From NCBI RefSeq assembly GCF_014202765.1, contig NZ_JACHHN010000004.1:186001-250000 (forward strand): 64,000 bases of DNA. The letters run 5' to 3'. Made by a program: the position numbers and the translations under genes. Below are positions 18,497 to 27,310 of the stretch, one piece after another (the stretch's first letter is position 1; every line of letters starts with the position of its first letter). The stretch comes from Silvimonas terrae (GTDB taxonomy: Bacteria > Pseudomonadota > Gammaproteobacteria > Burkholderiales > Chitinibacteraceae). The notes under the pieces are model-generated. The model worked only from the letters and a program-made list of their open reading frames with translations. It had not been told where the DNA came from and made no database searches.

Positions 18497-19201
18497 ATGA
18501 CCGATCACGCCCCACAGGCCCTTGCGGCTATTCATCAGCGTATTGAGAACGCCGCCCGGCAAAGCGGCCGCGCCAGCACCAGCGTGAAACTGCTGGCTGT
18601 CAGCAAAACATTTCCGGCCGATGATATCCGTCCGTTCTACGCTGCCGGTCAACGTGCCTTTGGCGAGAACTATGTGCAGGAGTTTGCCGGCAAAGTGGAG
18701 GCACTGGCCGATCTGACCGGGATCGAATGGCACTTCATTGGCCCCTTGCAGCGCAATAAAACCCGCATCGTGGCGGAACATGCCCACTGGGTTCATGCCA
18801 TTGACCGCCTGCTGATTGCCGAACGCCTCTCTCAACAGCGTCCTGCAGATTTGCCGCAACTGAATGTGTGTATCCAGGTCAATGTATCGGGCGAGGACAG
18901 TAAATCGGGGGTCAGCCCGGCAGAGGCGCCAGCATTGGCACAGGCCGTCGCCGCGCTGCCAGGTCTAACCCTGCGCGGCTTGATGTGCATTCCAGAGCCA
19001 ACACCGGATCTGGCTGTATTGGCCGGGCAGTTTGAACAGATGCAGGCCTTGCTGCTGCACCTCAACAGCCAGGGTCTGATGCTCGATACACTCTCCATGG
19101 GCATGTCAGCCGACCTGGAACAGGCCGTGGCGCATGGGGCAACCCTGGTACGCATCGGCACCGCATTATTTGGCGCCAGACCGGCCAAAACCACGGCATA
19201 A
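18497..19201 (+). CDS. yggS: YggS family pyridoxal phosphate homeostasis protein
   Basis: YggS/PLPBP binds PLP without known catalysis and keeps the PLP and amino acid pools balanced. The 234-residue TIM-barrel protein has the PLP lysine in KLLAVSKTFP (about residue 36), the GENYVQE loop, WHFIGPLQRNK, the SGEDSKSG segment and the phosphate-binding end LSMGMSADLEQAVAHGATLVRIGTALFG. The start at 18497 gives the family N-terminus; an upstream extension of the frame is not family-like. It leads the yggS-proC-yggT series. Confidence 0.95.
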   Translation: MTDHAPQALAAIHQRIENAARQSGRASTSVKLLAVSKTFPADDIRPFYAAGQRAFGENYVQEFAGKVEALADLTGIEWHFIGPLQRNKTRIVAEHAHWVHAIDRLLIAERLSQQRPADLPQLNVCIQVNVSGEDSKSGVSPAEAPALAQAVAALPGLTLRGLMCIPEPTPDLAVLAGQFEQMQALLLHLNSQGLMLDTLSMGMSADLEQAVAHGATLVRIGTALFGARPAKTTA

Positions 19202-19283
19202 TCGCAGGCGACTGCACCGCCTGGCGTGCCAGCCAGACAGCGACGAAAACCAGATAAAAACAGTCAACGGGATATCCATCGAC

Positions 19284-20102
19284 ATGAAGATTACTTTTAT
19301 CGGCGGCGGCAACATGGCTGGTGCCATGATTGGCGGCCTGATCAGCCAGGGCTTTGCGGCCAGCGACCTGTTTGTGGTCGAACCCGACCAGGGTCGGCGC
19401 AACCAGTTGGCCCAGGAGTACGGCCTTGCCACCGGTGCCCCGGATCAACCACTGCCCGCCAGTGACGTGGTGATCTTTGCGGTCAAACCACAGCAATTGC
19501 GCCAGGTGGCACAAACAGCAGCGCCACAACTGGCAGGCGCACTGGCTTTGTCCATTGCCGCCGGGGTACGCGTGGACACCCTGTCACGCTGGCTGGGCGG
19601 GTACGCCCGCGTGGTACGCGTCATGCCCAATACCCCCGCGCTGGTCCAGGCGGGCATCTCTGGCGTGTTCGCCGCTGAAGGTGTCTCCGCCGAAGACCGC
19701 GCTGCGGTCGATCGCATTCTGGCCTCCATCGGTAAGGTGGTCTGGCTGAAAGACGAAAGCGAAATGGACGGTATTACCGCCATTTCCGGCAGCGGCCCGG
19801 CTTATGTGTTTTATTTTATTGAGTCTTTGCAGGCTGCGGCCCGCGCCCAGGGGTTTGCCCCGGATATTGCGCGGGAACTGGCTTACGAAACCGTCGCCGG
19901 GGCCATGAAACTGGCAGCACAAAGCGATGACGATGCCGCCACGTTGCGCATCAAGGTCACGTCCAAAGGCGGCACGACCGAGCGCGCCATCAACGCCATG
20001 GACAATAGCCAGGTCCGCGCGACCATCATTGCCGCCACCCAGGCCGCCGCCGCCCGCTCCCGCGAGCTGGGTGACGAGCTGGGTCGTGACACCGAAGCCT
20101 GA
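19284..20102 (+). CDS. proC: Pyrroline-5-carboxylate reductase
   Basis: ProC reduces 1-pyrroline-5-carboxylate to L-proline with NAD(P)H, the last step of proline synthesis. The 272-residue protein starts with the dinucleotide-binding motif FIGGGNMAGAMIGGL (residues 5-19), continues with VVRVMPNTPALV and ends with the signature region ITAISGSGPAYVF...KVTSKGGTTERAI. The open frame extends 50 codons upstream into yggS, but the ATG at 19284 starts directly at the Rossmann strand. It follows yggS and precedes yggT with a 14-base gap, a conserved gene order. Confidence 0.97.
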   Translation: MKITFIGGGNMAGAMIGGLISQGFAASDLFVVEPDQGRRNQLAQEYGLATGAPDQPLPASDVVIFAVKPQQLRQVAQTAAPQLAGALALSIAAGVRVDTLSRWLGGYARVVRVMPNTPALVQAGISGVFAAEGVSAEDRAAVDRILASIGKVVWLKDESEMDGITAISGSGPAYVFYFIESLQAAARAQGFAPDIARELAYETVAGAMKLAAQSDDDAATLRIKVTSKGGTTERAINAMDNSQVRATIIAATQAAAARSRELGDELGRDTEA

Positions 20103-20116
20103 GCGGAGGCGTAACC

Positions 20117-20704
20117 ATGCTGGCAAACGCACTCGACTTTCTGATCCGCAATCTTGCTGAATTCTTCATCCTGGTGTTGTTGATCCGCTTTTATCTGCAA
20201 GCCGGGCGGGTATCGTTCAAACACCCCGTAGGCCAATTTGTACTGGCCTTGACCAACTGGATCGTTCTGCCGGTGCGCCGCGTGGTGCCGCCATGGCGCA
20301 ATCTGGATACCGCCAGTCTGTTGCTGGCCTGGGTGTGTGCGTTCCTGATGCATCTGATTTTGCTGGCCATTACCCCGTGGCCATTCATTTTCGGCTCGCC
20401 GCTCTCCATCGTGGCCCTGGTCCTGGCCGCCGCGCTGGAACTCTTCAAGATGTCGCTGTACCTCTTGTTTGCAGCCACCATTGGCCAGGCCCTGATGTCG
20501 TGGATTGCACCGTACAACCCGATGATGCCCGTACTGGAAGGGATCACCGGGCCGTTCCTGCGCCCCTTGCGCCGCATGATCCCCACAGTGGGGGGGATTG
20601 ATATCACCCCATTGATCCTGATCCTGATCATCCAGTTGCTACTGGGCGTGGTGGTGGCTTCTCTGGAACCCTATATCCTGCAAAATGTGCGCATCGCCAC
20701 CTGA
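20117..20704 (+). CDS. YggT family integral membrane protein
   Basis: The 195-residue protein has two YggT repeats, each with a pair of transmembrane helices (LIRNLAEFFILVLLIRFYLQ at the start, ILILIIQLLLGVVVASLE at the end), and the family motif near ITGPFLRPLRRMIP. The exact role is unknown; homologues have been linked to osmotic stress and, in other lineages, to cell division or thylakoid assembly. GGAGGC stands eight bases before the ATG. It is the last gene of yggS-proC-yggT and is followed by a terminator. Confidence 0.9.
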   Translation: MLANALDFLIRNLAEFFILVLLIRFYLQAGRVSFKHPVGQFVLALTNWIVLPVRRVVPPWRNLDTASLLLAWVCAFLMHLILLAITPWPFIFGSPLSIVALVLAAALELFKMSLYLLFAATIGQALMSWIAPYNPMMPVLEGITGPFLRPLRRMIPTVGGIDITPLILILIIQLLLGVVVASLEPYILQNVRIAT

Positions 20705-20727
20705 AGCGGGATGACTTCCGCCCAATA

Positions 20728-20754
20728 AAAAAGGCCGCATCGTGCGGCCTTTTT
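20728..20754. terminator. Bidirectional intrinsic terminator between yggT and fxsA
   Basis: AAAAAGGCCGCA/TGCGGCCTTTTT with a three-base loop. The A-run and T-run on either side allow termination of both convergent genes. Confidence 0.93.
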
Positions 20755-20775
20755 CTGTTTTTCGGGAGCGTGGGC

Positions 20776-21192
20776 TTACTGGTTATCAATCTGGCGATTG
20801 GGGTCGGGGCGCGGATCAATCCGGCGAAAATCGCCTTCGATCACGCCATCGTCAACCGGACCGGCCCCCGAGGGCGTTTTATTGCCCCAGGGCAGCAACA
20901 TGATCAATGCGACGACGTCACCGATCAAACCGGGTAGCACCAGCAAAACCGCAGAAATATAATAACGGGCCACCCAGAACAAGGATGCGGTGGTCACGCG
21001 CCCCTGGCGCAAATCATCAAACAGTGAAAACGCCACCGCCAGCTTGTGGTGACGCAGCATCAGGCCGCCGACCACGGCGGCAATCAGCAACCAGGCAATG
21101 AGCACGCCAACGCCGAACGCTTTGGCGAACATGATCATGGCAATGATTTCGAGCACTGGCCAGGCCAGCGCTGCGAGCAGGATAAAAGGCAT
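20776..21192 (-). CDS. fxsA: FxsA family inner-membrane protein
   Basis: FxsA is a small cytoplasmic-membrane protein, first known for relieving F exclusion of phage T7. The 138-residue product begins LLAALAWPVLEIIAMIMFAK, continues with a second hydrophobic region (VGVLIAWLLIAAVVGGLML), and has the conserved LPGLIGDVVALIMLLP near residue 86, then a hydrophilic acidic tail. Its ATG (21192-21190) shares one base with the start codon of divergent cutA, an unusually tight arrangement. Confidence 0.9.
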   Translation of the reverse strand: MPFILLAALAWPVLEIIAMIMFAKAFGVGVLIAWLLIAAVVGGLMLRHHKLAVAFSLFDDLRQGRVTTASLFWVARYYISAVLLVLPGLIGDVVALIMLLPWGNKTPSGAGPVDDGVIEGDFRRIDPRPDPNRQIDNQ

Positions 21193-21542
21193 TGGTTAAT
21201 CCAGAAGCAAACCGTTGTGGAAATAACGCGGTCGTCGTGCTGTGCAATTGCCCGGATACAACCGTGGCAAACACACTCGCGCACGGGTTGATCGAAGCGC
21301 GGCTGGCGGCCTGTGTGAACCTGTTGCCGCCAATCCAGTCAGTCTACCGCTGGGAAGGAAGAATCGAAACAGCGGCAGAAGTTCCGCTTTTGATAAAAAC
21401 AACCGGTGAACGTTATCCGGCGGTAGAAGCCTGGCTGGCTGAACACCACCCTTACGACGTGCCGGAGATCATCGCCCTGCCGGCGCAATCCGTTTTCCAG
21501 CCTTATCTGGCCTGGCTGCAAAGCGAAACCCTGGAGAAGTAA
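21192..21542 (+). CDS. cutA: Divalent-cation tolerance protein CutA
   Basis: CutA is a small trimeric ferredoxin-like protein associated with copper tolerance and, in E. coli, encoded beside dsbD. The 116-residue product has AVVVLCNCPD at residues 13-22, LIEARLAACVNLLPPIQSVYRWEG and HPYDVPEIIALP. The only possible start is a TTG at 21192, since a stop lies three codons upstream and the next in-frame candidate (GTG) would cut the first strand. AGGA lies about ten bases before it. The gene is directly followed by dsbD with one base between, so cutA-dsbD-tlpA is probably one operon. Confidence 0.92.
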   Translation: MVNPEANRCGNNAVVVLCNCPDTTVANTLAHGLIEARLAACVNLLPPIQSVYRWEGRIETAAEVPLLIKTTGERYPAVEAWLAEHHPYDVPEIIALPAQSVFQPYLAWLQSETLEK

Positions 21543-21543
21543 C

Positions 21544-23148
21544 GTGCGGTCCCTGTTTACCCGATCCATCATGACTGGTGTCCTGGCGCTGTGGTGCCTT
21601 GTGACAGCCCAAAGCGCCATGGCGCTGGATGAAAAAGACCTGTTGCCGCCCAATGAGGCTTTCAAAGCCTCGGTAGAGCGCATTGATGCCAATACGCTCA
21701 ATGTCCACTTCACCATCGCGCCAGGCTATCACCTGTACAAAGACCGCATCAGCTTTACCCCGCAACCGGCGCAACCCGTCACGCCGGCCCTGCCCAAGGG
21801 GCAAGTGGTGAATGATCCGAATTTCGGCAAGGTCGAGATTTATCCGCAAAGCGTGGACGTGCGCCTGACCAGTAGTCAGCCGTGGCCACAGACACCGCAC
21901 CTGACGGTTCGCATGCAGGGCTGTGCCGATGCAGGCGTATGCTATCCGCCGCAAACGGTACAACTGACCCCGCCGACCGACAACGCATCGCACATGGATA
22001 AGCCCGGTCAGAGCGGTGTGAAACAACTGTTTGGCGGCCCCACAGAGAACACCACCCTCGCCGGCAATGACAGCGACGCGGGAGGGACCAGCGGTTTTTT
22101 TCGCAGTAGCCTGGCTGCCACAGTCGGGCTGTTCTTTCTCGCCGGTATTGGCCTGTCACTGACGGCCTGCATGTACCCCCTGCTGCCCATTGTGTCGGGC
22201 ATTGTGATTGGCCAGAACAAAAGTCGCTGGCAAGCGTTTGGCCTGACGTTCGTCTACGTGCAGGGCATTGCGCTGACGTATACGGTGGTGGGCATTGCAG
22301 CAGCCAGTACCGGTACGTTGCTGACTGTGCAGTTGCAGTCTTCCATAACTGTCGTCGTCATCACCCTGTTTTTTGTGGCGATGGCGGCCTCCATGTTCGG
22401 TTTGTTTGAACTGCAGATGCCTGGTGGTTTTCAAAGCCGGGTGAATGAACTGGCCAACCGCTTGCCGGGCGGCAAACTCGCCCCGGTGTTCGTCATGGGT
22501 ATTTTGTCGGCGTTGCTGGTGGGCGCGTGTATGGCACCGCCGCTGTTTGGCGCGCTGGCCTATATGGCCAGGACCGGCGATCTGGCGCTCGGTGGCGGCG
22601 CACTATATGCATTGGGACTGGGTACCGGCCTGCCGCTTTTGCTGATTGGCGCGTTTGGTGCGACGGTATTGCCACGCTTGTCGGGCAAGGCCATGACCAA
22701 CGTCAAGCGCGTTTTTGGGGTGATTTTGCTGGGTACGGCGGTCTGGGTCAGCCACCCGCTCTGGTACAAACCCGCCAGCAATGGCTTTCAGAAGGTGGCC
22801 ACCAACGCCGAGCTGGACGCCGCCGTGGCTGCCGCGCACGGCAAACCGGTATTGCTGGATTTTTATGCCGATTGGTGTGTCTCATGCCTGGAGTTCAACC
22901 GCAACGTCTTGCCTGACCCGGCGGTCAAGGCGCAATTGGCTAACTTTGTCCTGCTGCAAGCGGATGTCACTCGCAATACGCCGGATGATGCAGCACTGCT
23001 CAAGCGTTTTGGTTTGTACGGTCCGCCCGCCATGCTGTTTTACAATCGCGATGGCGAACTGCAAAAACGCCGCGTCATCGGTGATCCAACGGCGGCCGGG
23101 TTTGCTGCCACCCTGCAACAACTTGTTCAAGGAAACACCCTGCAATGA
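21544..23148 (+). CDS. dsbD: Thiol:disulfide interchange protein DsbD
   Basis: DsbD moves electrons from cytoplasmic thioredoxin across the inner membrane to periplasmic isomerases and cytochrome c maturation proteins. All three modules are seen in 534 residues: signal peptide (1-26), N-terminal periplasmic domain with the cysteine pair CADAGVCYPP (about 123-132), eight-helix membrane domain with cysteines in SLTACMYPLLPIVSG and LVGACMAPPLFG, and a C-terminal thioredoxin domain with WCVSC (about residue 440). The start is GTG after GGAG; it follows cutA directly. The next gene begins inside its last codons (ATGA overlap). Confidence 0.96.
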   Translation: MRSLFTRSIMTGVLALWCLVTAQSAMALDEKDLLPPNEAFKASVERIDANTLNVHFTIAPGYHLYKDRISFTPQPAQPVTPALPKGQVVNDPNFGKVEIYPQSVDVRLTSSQPWPQTPHLTVRMQGCADAGVCYPPQTVQLTPPTDNASHMDKPGQSGVKQLFGGPTENTTLAGNDSDAGGTSGFFRSSLAATVGLFFLAGIGLSLTACMYPLLPIVSGIVIGQNKSRWQAFGLTFVYVQGIALTYTVVGIAAASTGTLLTVQLQSSITVVVITLFFVAMAASMFGLFELQMPGGFQSRVNELANRLPGGKLAPVFVMGILSALLVGACMAPPLFGALAYMARTGDLALGGGALYALGLGTGLPLLLIGAFGATVLPRLSGKAMTNVKRVFGVILLGTAVWVSHPLWYKPASNGFQKVATNAELDAAVAAAHGKPVLLDFYADWCVSCLEFNRNVLPDPAVKAQLANFVLLQADVTRNTPDDAALLKRFGLYGPPAMLFYNRDGELQKRRVIGDPTAAGFAATLQQLVQGNTLQ

Positions 23149-23648
23149 TCCGTACAGGCCGTTTTCTGCGTCACACCCTCCTTGCACTCTGCGTCCTGGC
23201 GGCCAGCCAGTGGGCACTGGCTGATGCTTCACTCGACACGCCGCTCAAAGACTTGCAAGGCAAGCCACAAAAGCTCTCGCAATACAGCGGCAAGCAACCG
23301 CTGGTGATCAACTTCTGGGCGTCGTGGTGCGGCCCGTGCCGGCAGGAAACCCCGGATCTGGTGAAGCTGGAACAGAGCTATCACGGCAAGGTGCAGTTTG
23401 TCGGCGTCGCCATTGATGAACCCGCTCCGGTGGCGCAATTTGCCAAACAATACAAGGTGACCTACCCCATCTTGCTGGGCAGTGGCGACGCACTGGAACT
23501 GATGACCAAACTGGGCAATAACGCCGGCGCATTACCCTTTACCGTGGTGATTGATACCAAGGGCAATGTCGTGGTTAAAGACCTGGGACAGGTCAAACCG
23601 GCAGAAATGAAGAAAACGCTGGATGGTCTGCTGGGCAAAAAGGGCTAA
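23145..23648 (+). CDS. TlpA/ResA-like periplasmic thiol-disulfide oxidoreductase
   Basis: The 167-residue protein has a signal peptide (cleaved after about residue 26, ALA) and a TlpA-like thioredoxin domain with the active site FWASWCGPCRQE (residues about 57-68), VQFVGVAID and the cis-proline region GALPFTVVID. It is probably kept reduced by DsbD, whose gene overlaps it by four bases. Likely clients are cytochrome c apoproteins or other periplasmic thiols; this is inferred from family and context. Confidence 0.93.
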   Translation: MIRTGRFLRHTLLALCVLAASQWALADASLDTPLKDLQGKPQKLSQYSGKQPLVINFWASWCGPCRQETPDLVKLEQSYHGKVQFVGVAIDEPAPVAQFAKQYKVTYPILLGSGDALELMTKLGNNAGALPFTVVIDTKGNVVVKDLGQVKPAEMKKTLDGLLGKKG

Positions 23649-23669
23649 TACCCACACTTGCCCACGAAT

Positions 23670-23711
23670 AAAAACACGGCCGGGTCAGCACATAAAGTGT
23701 GCTCCCGGCCG
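23670..23711 (-). terminator. Long hairpin terminator after arsR-like gene
   Basis: CGGCCGGG/CCCGGCCG arms (23677-23684, 23704-23711) enclose a second stem AGCACA/TGTGCT. On the minus strand the hairpin is followed by GTGTTTTTATT, so it best fits the arsR-like gene; it may also stop the dsbD operon on the plus strand. Confidence 0.75.
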
Positions 23712-23734
23712 CGTTGTTTGATCTGGCCCGGCAA

Positions 23735-24055
23735 TCAGCCGGAAAAACCACAGAAGACATCCCGCAGCATGGCAATGACTTCCAGCGTGCGAATATCGCC
23801 CACACGGTAGTACACGCGATTGGCATCCTTGCGGGTGCGCAGCACGCCCTTTTCCCGCATCAGTGCCAGATGCTGGGAGATATTCGATTGCGTCGTGCCC
23901 ACCTGATCCACAATTTCCTGAACGCTGACTTCTCCGTCGCCCAGCACGCAGAGAATCTTCAGACGCAATGGATGCGACATCGCCTTCATGGCGCGCGACG
24001 CCTGATCAATATGCTCATCGGTCATCAGGTAATCAGGGTTATCCATTTTATCCAT
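23735..24055 (-). CDS. ArsR family winged-helix regulator
   Basis: The 106-residue protein is a stand-alone ArsR-type winged helix: MKAMSHPLRLKILCVLGDGEVSVQEIVDQVGTTQSNISQHLALMREKGVL covers helices 1-4 with the recognition helix TQSNISQHLA at about residues 59-68. The metal motif ELCVCDL of arsenic or cadmium sensors is absent; the cysteines present (CVLGDGE and the C-terminal VFCGFSG) could sense sulfur or redox signals, but this is a guess. The ATG at 24055 follows GAG; a second ATG lies three codons later. Divergent from gpmI. Confidence 0.88.
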   Translation of the reverse strand: MDKMDNPDYLMTDEHIDQASRAMKAMSHPLRLKILCVLGDGEVSVQEIVDQVGTTQSNISQHLALMREKGVLRTRKDANRVYYRVGDIRTLEVIAMLRDVFCGFSG

Positions 24056-24143
24056 TGTTCTCGATTCTTCTGGCAGCACCATGTCCGGTGCAAGTCATTA
24101 CAGGTTACGGCCCTTGAAAAGGCCGGAATACTTACTCAGCAAA

Positions 24144-24158
24144 CTGATTACCAATCAG
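24144..24158. promoter_or_regulatory. Small inverted repeat between arsR-like gene and gpmI
   Basis: CTGATT-ACC-AATCAG is a perfect six-base dyad, directly followed by GATAGAAT, which resembles a -10 element (TAGAAT, 24161-24166) for gpmI. ArsR proteins bind short AT-rich dyads at their own divergent promoters, so this is a candidate operator. Chance occurrence cannot be excluded. Confidence 0.4.
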
Positions 24159-24243
24159 GATAGAATATCTAACCACCTTTGGAACCCTACCGCAACGCTG
24201 TTCACCAGCGCCAGCGGATTAACTACAAGGCTTTTGCAACACA

Positions 24244-25794
24244 ATGAGCGCCGCCACACGCAATGAGGTCAAACCGGTTCTGCTGCTGATCCTGGACGGA
24301 TTCGGATACCGCGAAGAAAAACAGGACAATGCGATTGCTGCCGCCGCAAAACCCAACCTTGACCGGTTAATGGCGCAATACCCCTGGACCACCATCAACG
24401 CGTCCGAACAGTATGTGGGATTACCTGCGGGCCAATTCGGCAATTCTGAAGTCGGTCACCTGAATATTGGCGCAGGCCGGGTATTGCAACAAGATATCAG
24501 CCGCATCGATTGCGATGTCGCAGATGGCAAACTGGGTTTGAACCCGGTGTTTGCCGGTGCCATTGAAAAAGCAAAACTGCACAATAAAACCCTGCATGTG
24601 CTGGGTCTGATTTCTGATGGCGGCGTGCATAGTCACGACGCCCACATTCAGGCACTGATCAAGGATGCCGCCGCTGCAGGCGTCAAGCGCATTCACGTGC
24701 ATGCCTTCCTGGATGGCCGCGACACCCCGCCGCGCAGCGCCGAGAAGTATCTGCAAGCCCTGCAAGACACCTGTGATGCCGCGGGCAGTGCCCGCATTGT
24801 GTCGATCACCGGCCGTTACTGGGCCATGGATCGGGACAAGCGCTGGGAGCGCATCGTGGAGGCCTACGACGTCATCGTCGATGGCAAGGGTCTGTATCAC
24901 GCCGATACCGCACTGGCTGGCCTTGCCGCCGCCTACGCCCGCGACGAGAACGATGAATTCGTCAAAGCCACCAGCATCGGTGCCGCCACCCGCGCAGAAG
25001 ACGGCGACATTGTCGTGTTCATGAATTTCCGCGCCGACCGCGCGCGGGAAATTACCACCGCGCTGACCGACGCCGCATTTGACGGCTTTGCCCGCAACCG
25101 TGTGGTGACCTGGGGCGAGTTCTGCACGGCCACGCGCTACGCTGATAGTTATCCCTTCCCGGTGGCGTATGAAAAAGCCAAGGTTGCCAACAGTTTTGGC
25201 GAGTACATCGGCCAGTTGGGCCTGAAGCAGTTGCGCATTGCCGAAACCGAAAAATACCCGCACGTGACGTATTTCTTCTCGGGCGGCGAAGAAAAAGAAT
25301 TTCCCGGCGAGGATCGCGTGCTCGTGCCCTCCCCCAAGGTTGCCACCTATGACCTGCAGCCGGAAATGTCCGCACCGCAGGTCACCGACAAGATCATTGA
25401 GGCCATTGGCACGGGCCAGTACGCCGCCATTATCTGCAACCTTGCCAACGGCGACATGGTGGGCCATACCGGTGTATTTGACGCAGCGGTTACAGCGGTA
25501 GAAACGCTGGACGCCTGTGTCGGACGCTGTGTAGAAGCCATGCTGGCCGCCGGTGGGGAAGTCATCATTACGGCAGACCATGGCAACTGCGAAGTGATGT
25601 ACGACCATACCGTGCACCAGCCACATACCCAGCATACGACTGACGTGGTACCTTTCATCTACGTTGGACGCCCGGCCACCATGGCACCGCAAGGCACCTA
25701 TGCACTGCGGGACATTGCGCCGTCGCTGCTGGCGATGATGGGTGTACCTCAACCTGAAGACATGACCGGCAAACCGGTCATGACCTTCCTCTAA
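24244..25794 (+). CDS. gpmI: 2,3-bisphosphoglycerate-independent phosphoglycerate mutase
   Basis: GpmI converts 3- and 2-phosphoglycerate through a phosphoserine enzyme with two manganese ions. The 516-residue length is typical. The first metal site is in LLLILDGFGYREE (residues 13-25), the catalytic serine in GNSEVGHLNIGAGR (about residue 68), substrate residues in VHAFLDGRDTPP and SITGRYWAMDRDKRWER, and metal ligands in the C-terminal NGDMVGHTG and ITADHGNCE. It is the first of gpmI-envC-ctpA, a gene order common in proteobacteria. Confidence 0.98.
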   Translation: MSAATRNEVKPVLLLILDGFGYREEKQDNAIAAAAKPNLDRLMAQYPWTTINASEQYVGLPAGQFGNSEVGHLNIGAGRVLQQDISRIDCDVADGKLGLNPVFAGAIEKAKLHNKTLHVLGLISDGGVHSHDAHIQALIKDAAAAGVKRIHVHAFLDGRDTPPRSAEKYLQALQDTCDAAGSARIVSITGRYWAMDRDKRWERIVEAYDVIVDGKGLYHADTALAGLAAAYARDENDEFVKATSIGAATRAEDGDIVVFMNFRADRAREITTALTDAAFDGFARNRVVTWGEFCTATRYADSYPFPVAYEKAKVANSFGEYIGQLGLKQLRIAETEKYPHVTYFFSGGEEKEFPGEDRVLVPSPKVATYDLQPEMSAPQVTDKIIEAIGTGQYAAIICNLANGDMVGHTGVFDAAVTAVETLDACVGRCVEAMLAAGGEVIITADHGNCEVMYDHTVHQPHTQHTTDVVPFIYVGRPATMAPQGTYALRDIAPSLLAMMGVPQPEDMTGKPVMTFL

Positions 25795-25840
25795 CCAGAA
25801 CCGCCCGGAACGGCTTTCACACATTGACTGAATCTGCCAC

Positions 25841-27235
25841 GTGCCAAGCCGCAGCCTGATTATTGCCGCGCTCTTTGTCGCCGCCGCAGCCACCCTGGCT
25901 ACGGCGGCGCCGGCCATTTCTGCCAACCCGGCAGACAAACAGGAAAAGCAGGACGAGCTCAAAGACCTGCGCGGGCAGATTGATCAACTCAAGCATGATC
26001 TGGCCAACAACGAATCGCACCGCAAAGATGCGGCCGATGCATTGCAGCAGTCAGAAAAAGCCATTTCCGATGCCAACCGGGTGTTGAACGATCTATCCGG
26101 CCAGCGTGCGCTCACCACGGCGCAACTGGCCCGGCTGGAAGTGGACATCGCCCGCACCCGCAGCACTATCCGCGATAGCCAGAAACGGCTGGCGGACCTC
26201 TTGAACAGTCGCTATCGCACCCGCCAACTGGAAGCCTGGCGACTGGTCCTGAACGAACAAGACCCCAACCAGACCAGTCGTGAACTGACCTGGTACCGCT
26301 ATCTGACCGCCGCGCAGCAACAACTGGCGCAGCAATTGCAGCAGCAACTGGATCAACTCAACGATGTGTCTGACCGCATCCGCGAGAAAAACGACGAACT
26401 GCAGGAACTTGCGCGGCAGAAAGCCGCCCAAAAAGCGCAGCTGGAAAGTGATCAGCAAGAAAAGCAGCAAGTGCTCAGCACCCTGTCGCAACAGATCAGC
26501 AGTCAGCGCAACCAGATTGGCAAATTGCAGGCCGACGAAAAACGCATCACGACCTTGATTGCGCGTCTGGATGCCATCATCAAGCAACAAGAACTCAAGC
26601 GCGCCCGTGAAGCCGCGGCGCGCAAAAAGGCAGAGGCCCAACGGCTGGCGCGTGAAGAAGCCGCCCGCAAAAAAGCCGCCGCCGCAGGCAAGAACAAAAA
26701 CACGGCGCAGAGCGCCAATAACGTCAACCCGGATTCAACTGCAGCCGCACAAAGCAACCCGACGCCCGCGCCGGACACTGCGCCAGCGCAGGACAAGGTG
26801 ACGCGCCAGAATACCGAGGAGCCGGACTCCAGCCAGTCCGGGCAGCAGTTTGCCGCGCTCAAGGGGCGTATGCGCTTGCCACTCAAGGGCGAGGTCATTG
26901 GCAAGTTCGGGGCGCAACGCGCGGAAGGGGCAACCTGGAAAGGCGTGTTTATCCGCGCCGCCAGTGGCTTGCCGGTCAAGGCCGTCGCCTCCGGGCGCGT
27001 GGTCTTTGCCGACTGGCTGCGTGGTTTTGGCAATCTGATGATTATCGATCACGGTGGCGGTTACATGAGCCTTTACGCCGCCAATGAAAGTCTTTTGAAA
27101 AAAGTGGGTGATCCGGTGCAAGCGGGCGATACCATCGCCACCAGTGGCAACAGCGGTGGCATGGGGGATTCGGGCGTATACTTTGAACTCCGCCAGCACG
27201 GCAAGCCGCTGGACCCGCTCTCCTGGGCCGGATAG
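25841..27235 (+). CDS. envC: Murein hydrolase activator EnvC
   Basis: EnvC is a periplasmic coiled-coil protein that activates amidases during septal peptidoglycan splitting under FtsEX control. The 464-residue protein has a signal peptide (to about residue 28), a long coiled coil (about 30-260), an Ala/Lys-rich linker and a C-terminal LytM domain (GKFGAQRAEGATWKGVFIR ... GNLMIIDHGGGYMSLYAANESLL). The zinc-binding residues of active M23 peptidases are missing in the LytM domain, as in EnvC of E. coli, so it should be non-catalytic. The start is a GTG. It lies 46 bases after gpmI and is followed by ctpA. Confidence 0.92.
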   Translation: MPSRSLIIAALFVAAAATLATAAPAISANPADKQEKQDELKDLRGQIDQLKHDLANNESHRKDAADALQQSEKAISDANRVLNDLSGQRALTTAQLARLEVDIARTRSTIRDSQKRLADLLNSRYRTRQLEAWRLVLNEQDPNQTSRELTWYRYLTAAQQQLAQQLQQQLDQLNDVSDRIREKNDELQELARQKAAQKAQLESDQQEKQQVLSTLSQQISSQRNQIGKLQADEKRITTLIARLDAIIKQQELKRAREAAARKKAEAQRLAREEAARKKAAAAGKNKNTAQSANNVNPDSTAAAQSNPTPAPDTAPAQDKVTRQNTEEPDSSQSGQQFAALKGRMRLPLKGEVIGKFGAQRAEGATWKGVFIRAASGLPVKAVASGRVVFADWLRGFGNLMIIDHGGGYMSLYAANESLLKKVGDPVQAGDTIATSGNSGGMGDSGVYFELRQHGKPLDPLSWAG

Positions 27236-27310
27236 CCACCAGAAACTTGTGCACAAGTTTCTGGGTACAACGTTAAATACGACACAAACACCCGTTTTTG
27301 GAGCTACTGA

